Assembly (NCBI GenBank): GCA_022432975.1
Contig: CM039512.1
Location: 31,347,574-31,411,573, forward strand
DNA length: 64,000 nucleotides
Source of the DNA: Begonia masoniana
Lineage: Eukaryota > Streptophyta > Magnoliopsida > Cucurbitales > Begoniaceae
Reading direction: 5' to 3'
Position 1 is the first letter of the stretch; each line of letters begins with the position of its first letter. Below are positions 50,232 through 62,669 of this stretch, piece after piece. Made by a program: the position numbers and the translations under genes. The notes beneath the pieces are model-generated. The model made no database searches. It saw only the letters and a list, made by a program, of their open reading frames with translations, and was not told the DNA's origin.

Positions 50232-51239
50232 AACCCTTCACTGGTCTCCGCCCAACTGATCTCGACCCGGCTTTGGGCCATCTCTGACAAAATGGCCGAC
50301 TTCACCACATCTATAACATTTGTTAGTGCCAACTCAGCACACTCCACTGTGTTCTCGCTGACATATGGAGCACCAAGGTATATGTGGAGTACCCTATACT
50401 TGCTTGCCTTTGCCTCGATCATTGCCTTCCTCTAAAGGCCTCTTTACACCCTTTTGTTGCTGCTGCTGGGGCTGTGGTGCTCTGGGTTGCCAACCTCAGT
50501 TCTGAGACTGAGGGCGGATCTCACGGAAGAAGCCCTTAGCTGGCTCCCTCGGTCTAACACAAGTCGCCCTAGCAGCCTCGAAGTCTAGAGCTCTAGCTGC
50601 AATATCAGAATAGGGCACGTCTATAATTCCTGACATAACCATGTTCATCTTGATCTCAGGATTCAGCCCCTCCATAAACTGATGCACCTTATCTTCATTG
50701 TTGCTAACAAGATGCGGTGCAAAACATGACAAAGCCTCAAATTTCCGAATATATTCAGCAACTGAACCTGTCTGCTTTAGCTACGTAAACTCGTTCCTCT
50801 TTGCCACTCTCACAGTATGGCTGAAATACTTGTCAAAGAATACGGTCTTGAACCGTTCCCAGGTCATAACCGATACATCCGTCGTCAACTTGATCGAATC
50901 CCACCAGAAACGGGCATCCAATGCCAAATGGAAGGTGACATAGGCCACCGTGCTCCCGTTCCCTACCTCTACATATCCTAGCATATCCTCCATCACCCTA
51001 ATCCATTCCTCAGCAACTGTTGGATCCGATGATCAGCCGTCAAATACTGGAGGTCGGAGGCTTTGGAATTTCTGCATGCCTTGATTATTAGGAACCACCA
51101 ATTCTTGGGCTCTCTGGTTCTCTCGGTTCACTAGGTTCTCGATTTGTTGGGCCTGTCGATCCATATGTTGAGACTGACGGTCCAACAATTTCGTAAGTCT
51201 ATCTAAGGCGTCGTCTCTAGGATCTTTTTATCGAACCAT
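50232..51239 (-). pseudogene. Element C Gag
   Basis: ATG at 51237-51239 (M-V-R, then a stop), in a frame matching element B gag almost residue for residue: FWWDSIKLTTDVSVMTWERF and FFDKYFSHTVRVAKRNEF. About seven stops interrupt it. The zinc knuckle reads C-Y-R-C-G-E-V-G-H-F-V-R-D-G: the last Cys is Gly. Confidence 0.9.
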
Positions 51240-51387
51240 TTTGTATAAAGCCTATAAAAGTTAAACAGATAATCCTAAGAAACAAAAACAAAGAAATAAA
51301 ATAGAACGTACTTACAGTTGAAGAAGGACGTTTGCGTTGTGGCATGCACAGTCGAGCAGTCTACAAAACCGTTTTTAAAACTCGGGG

Positions 51388-51399
51388 GCTCTGATACCA
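51388..51399 (-). other. Element C primer-binding site (tRNA-iMet)
   Basis: Minus-strand TGGTATCAGAGC, four bases from the LTR, a perfect consensus. Confidence 0.92.
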
Positions 51400-51403
51400 T
51401 AAC

Positions 51404-53883
51404 TGTAGCAACCCTTAAAATATTCCTGATTTTCCCATATTATTTTTTTTATCCTAATAGACTTTAATTGCATTTAAGCAGAATTAAAGCTTGTTCAGTC
51501 GAAATTGAAATCGGAAGAGAAATTGTTAACGACGTTCGAATCTATTTTGAAAACCATTTAATAAAACTTTAAAACAATTAAAAGAAAACATAATAAAAAA
51601 ATTAAAAACAATTGAAGCAGTGCAAACCAACAAAAACAGGCGCAGAAGGGGCAATCGCCCCCTAAAATGAAGGGGCGATCAATCACCCAAAACGGGCAAT
51701 CGATCGCCCATCAGCGATCGCTGGTTTTGCCAGCGATCGCCTCACCAGGCGATCACGGATAGCGGCGCGACCAAAGAGGGGCGATCGATCACCCAAAACA
51801 GGCGATCGACTGCCAAGTCCTCTGGAATTTTCTTCCAGAGGACGCCTCCTTCTTTTCCTATTCTTTTCTCTTCTTTCCTTCTACTTCTTTCCTTCTCTTC
51901 CTGCATAACCCTACAATTATAAACACAACTTAACTAATTCCTTAACATAATTTCAATGTACACCGCAACCATACATTTCAACATCAAACCACTCGATACT
52001 CATACATCTCTATACTCTCGCTCAAAACCAACTCGAGATGCATTTAACATGAAATACGTTTTCACGAAAACGAACTGCATGGATGTGTTTAAAAACCAAA
52101 CATATCCCTATAAAATAGGTTACCAAGCAGTTACAAAATACATTTCCAAAACGTTTAAAAAAACTCAAAACATAAACTTATCCACTAATCAGAACCAAAC
52201 TTCTTACAATGTTTCCAACTATACAATAATCCACAATCGACCCAAAAATCCTGAAAATACCTATCCGTTACCCACAAGGGTACCACAGCCGTTCTTCTTC
52301 AACCATCCTGTACATCGGGGGGAGGAACATCGTCCTCACCTGCTTCGATATCACCTACACCATACAGACACACTATGAGCTAAAGGCTCAGCAAATCTCG
52401 TAAATGCAATGCATGCTATGTGTATGAGTTTCAGAAATCATGCAACATTTTCTTTTCATTACGTCGCAAACAGAATGTCACCGAGGTCTCAGCCTATTAG
52501 ATGGAGAGGACACATCCCGCGGTCGGACTGCCCTCTTCACCTAACGGAGGTGGGGGTACATGCTCACATGCGTAAACAGTCGTGCCTGAGCCCCACCTCG
52601 CATAACCATATAACAGATTACATAATTTCATTTCGTTCATTAGTTTCATTTTCTTAAACACGTGCAGAAATCCGTTTTCATGCTATTTTGAAATACGTGA
52701 TGCATGAACAGTTATAGACATAAAGTAAACAAACATATTAAGTACCATCAAGACAATAAATGCAACTAAAAGCATGTCCTATAAAAGAACTAATCATAAC
52801 TACCCAACCTAAGCATTTAAACAAACGATTCTCTAAAGATCCTCGATGCAACATCGACGTACGGTGTAGGCCTCTCGGCCAAGTAAGTCATGAGAACTTA
52901 CCTTGTGCACGCTAAACTTCGAGCTCCGTTCACGAGCGTCGTTTGTCTTAGGCAAAACACAACAATTAACATTAACACGAGATTCAACCGTTAAATGTCC
53001 AAACTTAACGAAACCTTAACTAAGTAAATTCTCCTAAAATTTTAACTTAGCTCAATGAGGCATTTTACCGAGCAACTAACGCTCGATACCTCGAAATTAC
53101 CATTAACGAGTTTTCCCCCATAACTCAGAAATTTTTCAAATCTCTAACATTCGTCCTAAATCGATTAACTTTATCCAATAACGCTCAATACGTTCATCAT
53201 ATTCATAACTACGACAAACCTTTCGATTACAAACCCTAAATCTCGTTTTTTACAAAACCCTAAAGGAAACCCTAACCGTTAAACGCTCCAAAAACTACGA
53301 ATAATCTTTCTAAAACCATCAAATCTTACCTAGAATCGAGTTTGGGGAAGGAAACATGAAGAACAGAGGACGAACGGAGGACGAATCGTTGACGGAGAGG
53401 AGAACGCTGTTGAGAGGAGAGGGAAATCGCAAGGGGAAGAAGGAGATCGTGAAATGAGGGAGGAGAGAAAAAGAGTTATGGTTTTTAATTAAAATTTGGC
53501 TTGGTAAATTACCATAACGCCCTTCTACTGTTTTTATATTTGTTTCATCCTTTGTTTCGTTAATTAGTTAACGATTCGGTTTCTCTAAATTTTCTTACTT
53601 CGCCAATAACCTTAACTTATCACCAGGGTTCCATTAAAGCTGTCTGTTTGCAATTCGGACTCCGTTTACTATTTTTACCAAAGTATCCTTTATATTACGA
53701 TAAACGTAATTCTCGTTAAATTAGCGTTAAACTCCTAAAATTCCCGAAATTTTCTTAAAATCCTTATAAATCATTAAGATCATAATAACGCTTTCTTTTC
53801 GCAAAAACAGACTTGATTTTACATAATTACAAAAATGACATTATATTATTTATTTACAAAGTCCTATAAATCTGGGTGTTACA
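51404..53883 (-). repeat. Element C right (5') LTR (2,480 bp)
   Basis: From TGTAGCAACCC to GGGTGTTACA. It carries a GCGATCGC stem-loop at 51714-51740, telo-box-like AAACCCTAA motifs near 53229-53280, and a splice-donor-like AAGTTCTCATGAC (minus: the CTTACCTTG region at 52898). The first ~220 bases match 37765-37982 left of solo LTR D. Confidence 0.93.
51714..51740. repeat. GCGATCGC stem-loop in element C LTR
   Basis: Arms GCGATCGCTGG (51714-51724) and CCAGCGATCGC (51730-51740) with a 5-base loop. Additional GGCGATCGATCGCC-like half sites surround it (51670-51810). The left LTR has the same structure at about 43719-43745. Confidence 0.9.
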
Positions 53884-53888
53884 TAATC

Positions 53889-54271
53889 ACTCCACTCGTG
53901 TTTCTCTCTAATTTTAGCTTTTATAAAATAAGCTCATCCTCTTGCCTCTTACCACTTAATCACCTTTTTTGGTCTTAAAGTAAGAACTCAATCTAGAGAC
54001 AATTAAACAAATGCAACTAGAAAATTTCAAACTTTAAATCCATTAATCAAGAATGATTAGAATCAAGACACTATGGCATTCACTAGAATCAATCTTTGGA
54101 TATAATGATTTGAAGAGTATGATACCCAATGAGTATACGAAGAAGTATCCAATCTTTACACAACTTACTTGGTTATTGCTCACCGAGAAAGCGTCATGGC
54201 AACTTGAAGACACTTCAAGTTTGGAGAAGAAAACTTCTACACGATTTTCATTCAAGGGTTTGTTGCCTTTA
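53889..54271. other. Short flank between elements C and H
   Basis: AT-rich, no gene. Before C inserted it was continuous with DNA at 37640-37764 and may be leader of gypsy fragment I. Confidence 0.5.
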
Positions 54272-55477
54272 TGACACAGTGGCCCTAGGAAAGGAACCGT
54301 GCAAAACCCACAAATAGGAGATAATGTGCTCGGGTGATGAAGTGTTGCACAAAACCAAAAATATTGAATAGAAAATGGAGATGAAGATGTAAATAAAAAA
54401 TAAAAGTGAAGTGTGTGATGATGATGGCCAAATACAAGGATGAAAATAAGAGCATGAAAAGGTGAAGGAAATGGAGATACCCTTTGTAGACCCAAGGGCT
54501 ATCTGACGTTTGCTCACGAATGCATGTTTTCTCGTAGGAAAACAATCACCCTTAGGCTTAGGTTTTCATCCTCAAACCTCTTAGACTCTTCAAAGAGAGA
54601 GCTAAGGAAATGTAAGAGTTCACCTAGCAACCCGAGGGCTAGGGAAACAATGGAGGGCTTCTCCACTCGATTGGGAAACTGAGGAAACCCGTAGGTCTTC
54701 TAACGCTTCGGTTAAGGAAATGGTAATTTCATAAATTTGGCAAAAGTTACTACAATCACCAATGCAATAACTTAAATAGAAAATCCTATAGTGAATTATT
54801 AGGGTTTGGCAATTGAAAGAGAGAATTGGAGCCCTTGAATGAATATTGCAATCGGTGGCCAAGATGAGAAGCTGTGCGCGCGCCATCTGACGGTGTGCTG
54901 CTACTGAGCACGCGCCAATCAGCAGACAAGATGCAGTCGAGTGCCAGATTGTGCCTGCATCCAACAGCGCAGGTGACTAATCCGTGCGCACCCGATCCAA
55001 AGGCCAGCAGCTGCCTGTGCGCCTTTTCCTATGGCTGAGAGGCTTCCAGCGCACTTTCCAGATCAACGATCCACCTTGCAGCCGCACCTTCCTTGATCAA
55101 TGGCTGATACCAAATGTACCTGCAAAATTCATACCTTAAATTTGAGCTCTCCTTTGGGCGAAGTCTTCATTTGGGTCCAATTTGTTGAAGTAGAAAATCC
55201 AGTTTATACAAAAAGGCTAGAGTTTGCCACAAGTTTTAAACAAAGATTACATAATTTATGGGCCGGGAAGACAAATTCTCATTAGGCCAATTGAGGAGTC
55301 CATTGGAGTGCTCCAAGTGAGGAGGTGAACGGTTTGATCCATATCTTCTGAATTGGGCTCCTAAGTGATGTCAACAATAGGATCACTTCCTGCAAGAAAA
55401 GCAAACTGATTAGTAAAAAGGTTTAATAAATTATGGCATTAGTTTGTGATCTTGTAATGAGCCTCTTTGGCATGTCA
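54272..55477 (-). repeat. Element H left (3') LTR
   Basis: Plus-strand start TGACACAGTGGCCC, end GGCATGTCA. Small frames in it recur in the right LTR and are not genes. A GC-rich region (54870-55060) contains several CAGC/GCGC-rich words. Confidence 0.85.
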
Positions 55478-55770
55478 TCCCCTCTGGGTGGCTAAGAATT
55501 TGACCTCAAATCCAATGATTCAGTTTCCTCTTCACGAACTACATCTCCAATGTAATGGGACAAATCTCAGACATTAAAGGTGAATGACAAGAAGACTATT
55601 GGTAGTCGGGTGGTCTTACTAAAAAGTTCTTTGGTGAAGGTGGAATGATTGAATCCGTGAGCTACTTTGAAGGGCGTTTTCTCAGTGATGGAGTGAAGGT
55701 TTTCAAAGTAGTCGAATTCCAAATGTGGTAGCATGCGATTCCCATTATACTCTTTTGATCAAAGAATTAA
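55478..55770 (-). pseudogene. Element H integrase end and polypurine tract
   Basis: Minus-strand remnants. H-S-I-T-E-K-T-P-F-K-V-A-H-G-F-N matches the integrase segment [16 protein letters not shown] of element F. F-N-V, stop, D-L-S-H-Y-I-G-D and D-L-R-S-N-S lead to CCCAGAGGGGA beside the LTR start TGACATGCC. The pol end therefore abuts and probably ran into the LTR. Confidence 0.65.
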
Positions 55771-56189
55771 TCTTTCTAACTTTATGACCACAGACGCAAG
55801 CTCAACATCCAAATGAACCTTGTGATGTTCTTGGCTCCAACTAATTCTGAAAAGCCAAGTGATCAAATAGCCGGAGGGTAAAGAACTTGTTATTACCAAA
55901 CCAACGGCTTCCTTGTCCTTAGTTCGATGGTAGAATTTATGATAATCACATGATAGACTAGTTGTTTCGTTAGTTCACCCAATTGTAAGTTAGGGCACTT
56001 GTTGAGTTCATTAGGTGTCAATTTCCTCTTGTTTTGCCTATTTTTGCTATGGATCAAAGTAGTACAATATGTAGGATCTAGGGGATAGGCTAACTTCTTA
56101 AAAAATAGGTGTGAAGGAGAGTTGTTTCTTCCAACATATGGAAAGGAGTGAGGTGGTCTAATGATCATATTACAAATCCCAAAGATACT
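55771..56189. other. Deletion-scarred middle of element H
   Basis: No RT, RNase H or integrase core motif found; only short frames. This is where about 2.5 kb of pol should be. Confidence 0.55.
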
Positions 56190-56892
56190 CTATTCACTTA
56201 ATTCCTTATTTTCTTGATGCCAGGTTGACACTTCTTTCAAATGGCAAGGCATCTCTTCGTCATAAATGGGATTATTATGCCACTTGATATGAGAGTGTTC
56301 TTGATCTTTCCTTGATATCAACCCACGCTTAGATAAGAAAAAATTTTCCTTGATCTTCCCTTCTTTACGCACAGCATCGTCACGAGCCAATTGTTCGGGA
56401 GTCATGGGTAATAAATTATTTGTTCTACCACCAAATTTTAAGGTATAATGGTTAAGGAATCCATCATGGTCACCTTCCGGTCGTAATGCCATGGTAGTCC
56501 TAACAAAAAATTGAGTCTTTATACTTGCCAATAGTGAAGTCTATGGTTACTTGCTTGGTTACCTTAATATCATCTCTATTGTCCAACCATCTTAATTTGT
56601 ATGGTTTAGGGTGGTTAGTGGTCTCCAACCCTAGTTTACTGACCATTTCTTGGGAAGCTATATTAACGCAACTACAACCGTCAATAATTATCGAGCAATT
56701 CTTTTCTTTGACTGCACAACGACTTTGGAAGATATTCTCACGTTGACAGTCTTCTTTCACATTCTTAGACATTAAGGCTCACCTTATGACCATCAGTAGA
56801 GGTCTTTCTTGAGGTTTACAATCATCGGTCTCTTGCTCACTCTCTTATTCTATCTCTTCTTCTTTCTTATTGTTGTATTGTCCTTCATCATT
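56190..56892 (-). pseudogene. Element H protease and linker
   Basis: Frame 56772-56500: Q-R-E-N-I-F-Q-S-R-C then SIIIDGCSCVNIASQEMV, a protease core with D-G-C in place of D-[ST]-G, and LETTNHPKPYKLRWLDN, close to element F. The overlapping frame 56531-56190 carries on with TMALRPEGDHDGFLNHYTLK and an acidic-basic linker, so one frameshift lies near 56510. Confidence 0.8.
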
Positions 56893-58041
56893 CTAACTTT
56901 CCCATTCTCCAGTCGATTCCTTGATTACCATCACACGATGATTAGAGCATTCATTGGCATAGTGTCCTTTGCCTAGACATTTATAACATTGAACATCTTG
57001 TGTTCTTTGTCCGTTAGATGGGTTTGCTTGGGTTTTGTTTGTTGGAGGGGGTTTGTTAGTAGTACTTGGTCCTTTAGGGGGCCAGTTACGGTTAAATGAT
57101 TTTTTATCTTCATTCCTTGCGGCAGTTTTGTCGTGTTCTAAATTTCTAGGTGGAAATCTATTATGGAAGTTGGTCTTATGCGTTCTCTTTAATTGTCTTT
57201 CCACCGTGAGTGCTAACTGCATGGTCAAGTCCATGGATTCTAATTGTTGCATTTCCACCGCATCACCTATATCGCGATTTATTCCTTGAATAAATCTCGC
57301 GATGAGTTGTTCCTTAGGTTCCTCGATAGCACAATACATGTTGAGTGTTTCGAATTCGGCTAGGTATTCATCAACATTGAGGCTATTTTGTCTTAGGTTG
57401 TGGAGTTGATTAAAAAGTTTGTGTTTGTAGTGTTGAGGATTGAATCACTTGTGCGTGAGATCCTTCATGGAACTCCACGTAGTGATAGGGTATACTAGTG
57501 TTCTCATTCGTTGGGCTCTAAGGTTGGACCACTAGAGTGCTGCATGGCCCGTGAATTCTAGTGAGGTAAGTTGGATCTTTACTCTTTCAGAGTAATCATG
57601 ACAGTCGAAGACTCGTTCAACCTTATCTACCCAGTCCAAGAAGATATGTCCGTCATAGGTTCCATTAAATGGGGGAATGGTGATCTTGACGTTTCGAAGG
57701 TCATCGTTGTCCTTACGACGATTTTGGCGATATTGCTGTTATTCATTTAAAGCCCAATCCTCATCTTTCGATTCATAATATCGAGGCCTTCTTATTTGGG
57801 GCTCAGCCCATTCATCATCCTCTGAGGGTCTTTGGATAGGGGTTCTATGTTTAGGACGTTCGGATCTAATCCTTGAGGAGGTTTCATGTGAAGGGTCTCT
57901 TTCGTTTGATTCTCTACGGGGATTGTTTGTCATGTGCTCTCTAAGTTGTGCCATTTCAAGGGATACGCCCTTGAGTTGTTGTGTGAGGGTGCCAACCAAT
58001 CCCGTTAAGGCATTGAATCGACCTTGCATGCCACCTTGCAT
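56893..58041 (-). pseudogene. Element H Gag
   Basis: Two open parts. 58041-57739 is the N-terminus (MQGGMQGRFNALTGLVGTL, then an Arg/Glu-rich linker). 57339-56893 is the C-terminal part with FIQGINRDIGDAVEMQQLE and a clean zinc knuckle, CYKCLGKGHYANEC. Between them (57340-57738) the capsid core is present but broken by stops. The knuckle here is intact, unlike those of F and C. Confidence 0.85.
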
Positions 58042-59000
58042 GCTTGATTTGCCGTCTTGGCATGTGTGCTCGGGAGGAGGTATTTCCCTAGTTCGGTTAG
58101 GCTCTTGGTTGTGTGGTAGGTCAGGTGAAAATCCACTCCTATTTGTTATTACTAAGTGTTAGGCAAATAATTATGTCAAGTTTTTAAGTTTGGTCATTCC
58201 AAATTTTAAATCTTCTTTAGGTGCTTTAGCTAAGATTAATGATGGTGATTATCTAATTAGTGCCTTAGGTAAGTTTTAGGAACTTATGAATGATTCCTAA
58301 CTAAGACAAAAATTAGTGGGAAAACACAATCAACACTAGCAATTTTAACTTGTACTCATAAAAATTAGCTTAGAAATTATATCAAAAACTTAGTAAACTT
58401 CTTGAAAAAAAAAACAGTTTTGTAATATACTTCCAACAACCAAAATTTCTAATCCAAACCAACAATTTTCACAACTTTAAGCAAGATTCAATCAATATAA
58501 TCTTAATACAAATTTTATAATTCAAAAACAGTAAGATCTAAGATTAAAAATAAAAAATTGATCAAGATAACATGCTGATTTTTCTGACTTTATAGAACAG
58601 AATTTTAGCATTTAATGGATGAATCAAAGGATATTTCTAGATGCAAAAATTAGATTCAAACATAGCAAAATGCAGCTGAAAACCGAAGATAAAAACATGA
58701 AAAACTGAGAGTATAAGGAGATGAAAAACCGAGCTCACCTTGGCCTATTCACAAGTGATTAGTGTGACAACTTAAACCGATTTTACTTGAGTGTTTCCCT
58801 AAGGTGTAAGGCTACAAAATGACAAGAAATCATGTTGCAAATTTCAGGTTATATATCGTTAAAAGGAGCACCAAAAATAAATCAAAAATTGCCTACAAAG
58901 TGAGCAGCTAACCCGATTTTTGTGCTAAGTTTTTGACTCGTTAAACCTAGTGCAATGTTTGAGTCAATTGCATAAAAAATGTTCGTGGGAAGCACCTTGT
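58042..59000 (-). other. Element H untranslated leader
   Basis: Non-coding DNA between the primer site and gag, AT-rich with an A run at 58405-58415. No gene seen. Confidence 0.65.
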
Positions 59001-59012
59001 GCTCTGATACCA
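59001..59012 (-). other. Element H primer-binding site (tRNA-iMet)
   Basis: Minus-strand TGGTATCAGAGC, two bases from the LTR. Confidence 0.92.
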
Positions 59013-59014
59013 CT

Positions 59015-60350
59015 TGACATGGTGGCCCTAGAAAAGGAACCGTGCAAAGCCCACAAATAAGAGATAATGTGCTCGGGTGATGAAGTGTTGCACAAAACTG
59101 AAAATATTGAATAGAAAATGGAGATGAAGATGTAAACAAAAAATAAAAGTGAAGTGTGTGAAGATGATGGCCGAATACAAGGATGAAAATAAGAGCATGA
59201 AATGGAGAAGGAAATGGAGATACCCTTTGCGGACCCGAGAGCTATCCGACGTTTGCTCACGGGTGCATATTTTCCTGTAGGAAAACAACCACTGTTAGGC
59301 CTAGGTTTTCTTCCTCAAACCTCTTAGACTCTTCAAAGAAAGAGGTGAGGGAAAGGTAAGAGTTCACTTAGCAACCTGAGGGCTAGGGAAACAATGGAGG
59401 GCTTCTTCACTCGATTGAGAAACCGAGGAAACCCGTAGGTCTTCTAATACTTCGGTTAGGGAAATAGTATTTTCATAAATTTGGCAAAAGTTGCTACAAT
59501 CACCAATGTAATGACTTAAATAGAAAACACTAGGGTGGATGATTAGGGTTTGACAATTGGAAGAGAGAGTTGGAGCCCTTGGATGAAGATTGCAATCGGC
59601 GGCCAAGATGAGAAGTTGTGCGCGTGCCATCCGACAGTGTGCTGCTGCTGAGTGCGTGCCAATCAGTAGACCAGATGCAGCCAAGCGCCAGATCTGGATG
59701 TAACCCGTACGTACAATCTGATGGCCGTCGCTGCTTCCCGTGTGCGTGCATACAACAGCGCAGGTGACTGATCCGTGCGCGCCCGATCCGAAGGCCAGCA
59801 GCTACTTGTGTGCCTCATCCGATGGCTGGGAGGCTTCCTGCACGCGTGCCAGATTAACGATCCACCTTGCAGCCGCACCTTCCTTGATCAATGACTGAAA
59901 TTTTGCCAAGTCTTTGATCCTTGTTGCCACTACCAAATGTATCTGCAAAATTCATACCTTAAATTTGGGCTCTCCTTTATGTCAAGTCTTCATTTGAGTC
60001 CAATTTGTTGAAGTAGCAAATCAACAAATGTTTAAAAGCTTTGCTTCTTTGTTGGTTAATTCTTCAACCCATCATCCACCATCATACATCTAATCCTAAC
60101 CATTCAATCTAATGCATGTTGCAATATAAATAGTTCTTACAAGAAGGCTAGACTTTGCCACAAGTTTTAAACAAAGATTACATAATTTATGGGCCGTGAA
60201 GACAAATTTCCATTGGGCCAATTGAGGAGTCCATTGGATTGCTCCAAGTGAGGAGGTGCACAGTTTGATCCATATCTTCTGAATTGGGCTCCCAAGTGAT
60301 GTCAACAATAGGATCCATTCCTGCAAGAAAAGCAAACTCATTAGTAAAAA
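59015..60350 (-). repeat. Element H right (5') LTR, end-truncated
   Basis: Starts TGACATGGTGGCCC (plus strand), matching 54272. Homology to the left LTR ends at TTAGTAAAAA (60350), 58 bases short of the expected CATGTCA end. Confidence 0.85.
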
Positions 60351-60930
60351 CCATCAAATTTGGGAAGAAAACTAGTCAAGGCATGAAATTTTCGGACCTC
60401 ACCTCTTAAGGTTTCCAAACCCTAATCAAATTCTACCAAACCCTCTAAAAACAACAAATACCTTCATCAAAATGTATCCATAACAAAATCCACTAACTTA
60501 CCACGTAAAAACCTTAAGAAATCTTGATGGAAAAGGAGGAGGAACCCTAACAATGGTGGCTATGTTTTTGTGAGGGAGAAAGGAGAGAAAGAAAGAAATT
60601 TGTCTCTCACTCCCACACTTTACCAAATTTAAACACAAACCACTTCCCCCTTTTTAATTTCTTCCACAATTAATTCAAATTTTATACAATTACCCCACCT
60701 CATTATTCACTCCACCAACGTGGGTTTTCCCCCACTAAACCCTCCTTTTCCACTTTTATATCCATTTATTCTATTAGTTCTTAAATTCCATTGACTTTTC
60801 ACAAATTCCTTTTTGACTTCTTTTTCTTCTTCTTGCATTACCTTTGAACCCCTCATCACTTTAACATTAAACTACCCTAACATATCTATTCTAGAACTAT
60901 GCACGTTATAGGAAGTTTTCGGGTGTTACA
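60351..60930 (-). repeat. Partial chromovirus LTR (J)
   Basis: Ends in TTTTCGGGTGTTACA at 60930. The order of blocks resembles the 3000-3880 part of LTR A (AGGTTTCCAAACCC, the CTCTCAC leader, T-rich tail, CATTAAACTACCC). Only about 580 bases remain, joined directly to the cut end of LTR H, so a rearrangement or deletion joined the two. Confidence 0.6.
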
Positions 60931-61480
60931 ATGACTCCCTTTATGAGTCAACTAAGGTTCGATCGACACCCGTAAGTACAATCAAGGAGAAGAAATATGA
61001 TACCTTAGAATAGTCGTAAAGGTTGGATTGACAACTAGACGCTCAATCATTTGTAACTAGAAGTGTTATTTGCAAAAGAATTTTAAAGAAAGAGTCCACT
61101 AGTAGTACGTGGGAATTTTGGCCGAATTGCATTAACATAGTGTTTGCAATCTCGTTCTCTTCTGTCTTTATTATATTGATTTGCTAACATATTGGATTTA
61201 ATTTATCTAATTAAGAGAGAAATTATGTATTGAGATAACAAACAAAAGGGTAATTTTAATTACACAAAAGAGTTTGTTAAATCTAATTCACCCCCTCCTA
61301 TACTAAATTGTGTTAGCTTCAAAAGATTTTAGCTTAGTTTGTTTTGATAATGAGTATGTTAATTTAGGTTTATTGTTTATATACTCATATTGTTGCACAT
61401 CTATCTTATTTAGAAATACTCTTGATGATGAGTATTTGGTTTTGCAAACATGTTTATTTAAGTCATTTCAGTAATTATTA
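60931..61480. other. Possible Ty1/copia LTR tail, otherwise no gene
   Basis: ATCTAATTCACCCCCTCC at about 61283-61300 is a common end signature of plant copia LTRs. A similar CTAATTCATCCCCCAGG is at 63559-63575. No coding region. Confidence 0.4.
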
Positions 61481-61493
61481 AAGCTCATAGGAC

Positions 61494-62621
61494 TTGAGTG
61501 ATGAAAATGGGAGGAGATATGATGTGAATCGAGGAGCGATAAATCTCAAAGTCAAGAACTGTAATCTATTAGAAGATAAAGAAGGTCTGATGAACAAAGC
61601 TTCACATGGTTTAGTCATGAAAACCCGAGAAAATGACTATGAAAATAAAGAGCTTTGTAGCATGGAAGTGGATCCCATGAATTTGCAAAAGAAGAACTAT
61701 AGGGCATGGACTTGGCCCACACAAATTCCCCTGGATTGGAGAGAGAAAGATAAAGATCCACGCAAACTAGAAAGAGATAAAGATTTATGTGGATTGAAAA
61801 GAAATAAAGATCCACATGAGTTTATTGATGATATGATCCAAGTTGAGGCACAGTCAAAGCCCAAGAGCAAGGATCCAATTGAAAATATGATTGGCCCAAT
61901 GACTAGAGCAAGAAGCCGAAGATACGTGAAGATTTAGAGAAAGTGCAGTGCACATGCTCACGAATAACTAAAAAGGAAAGTGCGATGCACATGTGCATTT
62001 AAGAATTAAAAAGACATGCGGCAAGCACATGTTTATACAAGGATTAAAAAGTCACATGCACAAGCGCATGAAAGTGCATGCAAATCTCATAGAAAATATC
62101 TTATCTAGCCGAATCCACTCAAATCATGTTCAAACAGAATTTAAACATAAGTTGACATTCGATAATGCAAAGGATCATTATCCCACAAAAGTTTAGGAGT
62201 TATTTTATCTTTTATTTTAGCATTTAATTTAGCTAAACGTGTAGCCTATTTAAAGGCAAACACCATTCCATTTTAAAAAAACAAGTTTGAATTAAAAAAA
62301 ATGAGTTTTTTTAGACAGAATTTTTCTTTGGTTCTTTGAGAAGATCATCGATCTTCTTCAAGTCATGCTTAAAGAATCTTGTTTGATAGCTTTGATTCTT
62401 ACCAACGAATTTGGTCTGGGTCAAGCTCCTATTTTGATAGCTTCAGTTTGGCCAGCAGGTGTGGTTCGGGTCAAGCTCCTGTTTTGATAACTACAGTTCC
62501 ATCGAATTCTTTGATTGAGGTCTTAGTTCCTTACTTTATTCTTGAATTAAAAAAAGTTTTCCTTTGAATTATTCTGCTTGTTGAAGGGTTTCGGATCTCA
62601 TAATATTCGGTGTTCACATCA
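61494..62621 (+). repeat. LTR fragment K with an encoded pol tail
   Basis: The frame 61494-61937 is charged and repeats a K-D-x-H/C-G-L-K/E-R-D-K-D-like module (61735-61830), ending IGPMTRARSRRYVKI. This parallels the LTR-encoded tail of element F. A TATA-like CTATTTAAAGG near 62247 and an end GTTCACATCA at 62621 resemble the F LTR layout. No TSD was found, so the ends are tentative (start perhaps 61499, TGATGAAAATGG). Two GGTCAAGCTCCT-containing repeats lie at 62410-62500. Confidence 0.5.
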
Positions 62622-62669
62622 TATGTGTGTTTAATATTGGAAAAACTACTAAAAGATTTGAAAGCTACA

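Larger units (their letters stand above)
37765..53883 (-). mobile_element. Element C: full-length Tekay/Del-like chromovirus, TSD TAATC
   Basis: Minus-strand element of 16.1 kb. Removing solo LTR D, TRIM E and their TSDs leaves about 9.6 kb. The 5' LTR is 51404-53883, primer site 51388-51399, gag-pol 51239-46782, and 3' LTR 37765-46741. TAATC flanks both ends (37760-37764 and 53884-53888). It is a relative of element B in LTR layout and protein sequence, with RT and RNase H present. About fifteen in-frame stops interrupt one frame, and the RT and protease active sites are altered. It is dead, and is a useful reference for the deletion in B. Confidence 0.95.
54272..60350 (-). mobile_element. 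Element H: deleted gypsy element, F-like clade
   Basis: Minus strand. Left (3') LTR 54272-55477, right (5') LTR 59015-60350, primer site 59001-59012. Gag and protease remnants lie at 58041-56190 and integrase remnants at 55770-55480; RT and RNase H are missing. The outer end of the right LTR lacks about 58 bases, so no TSD is visible. The left LTR lacks ~130 bases near 55190 that the right copy has. This is an internally deleted, old copy of the same clade as F. Confidence 0.85.

Noticed and set aside
54043..54545. Hydrophobic frames on the minus strand as a membrane protein (also 58882-59288)
   Set aside because: They recur in both LTRs of element H in several frames, the usual result of A/G-rich LTR sequence read backward.
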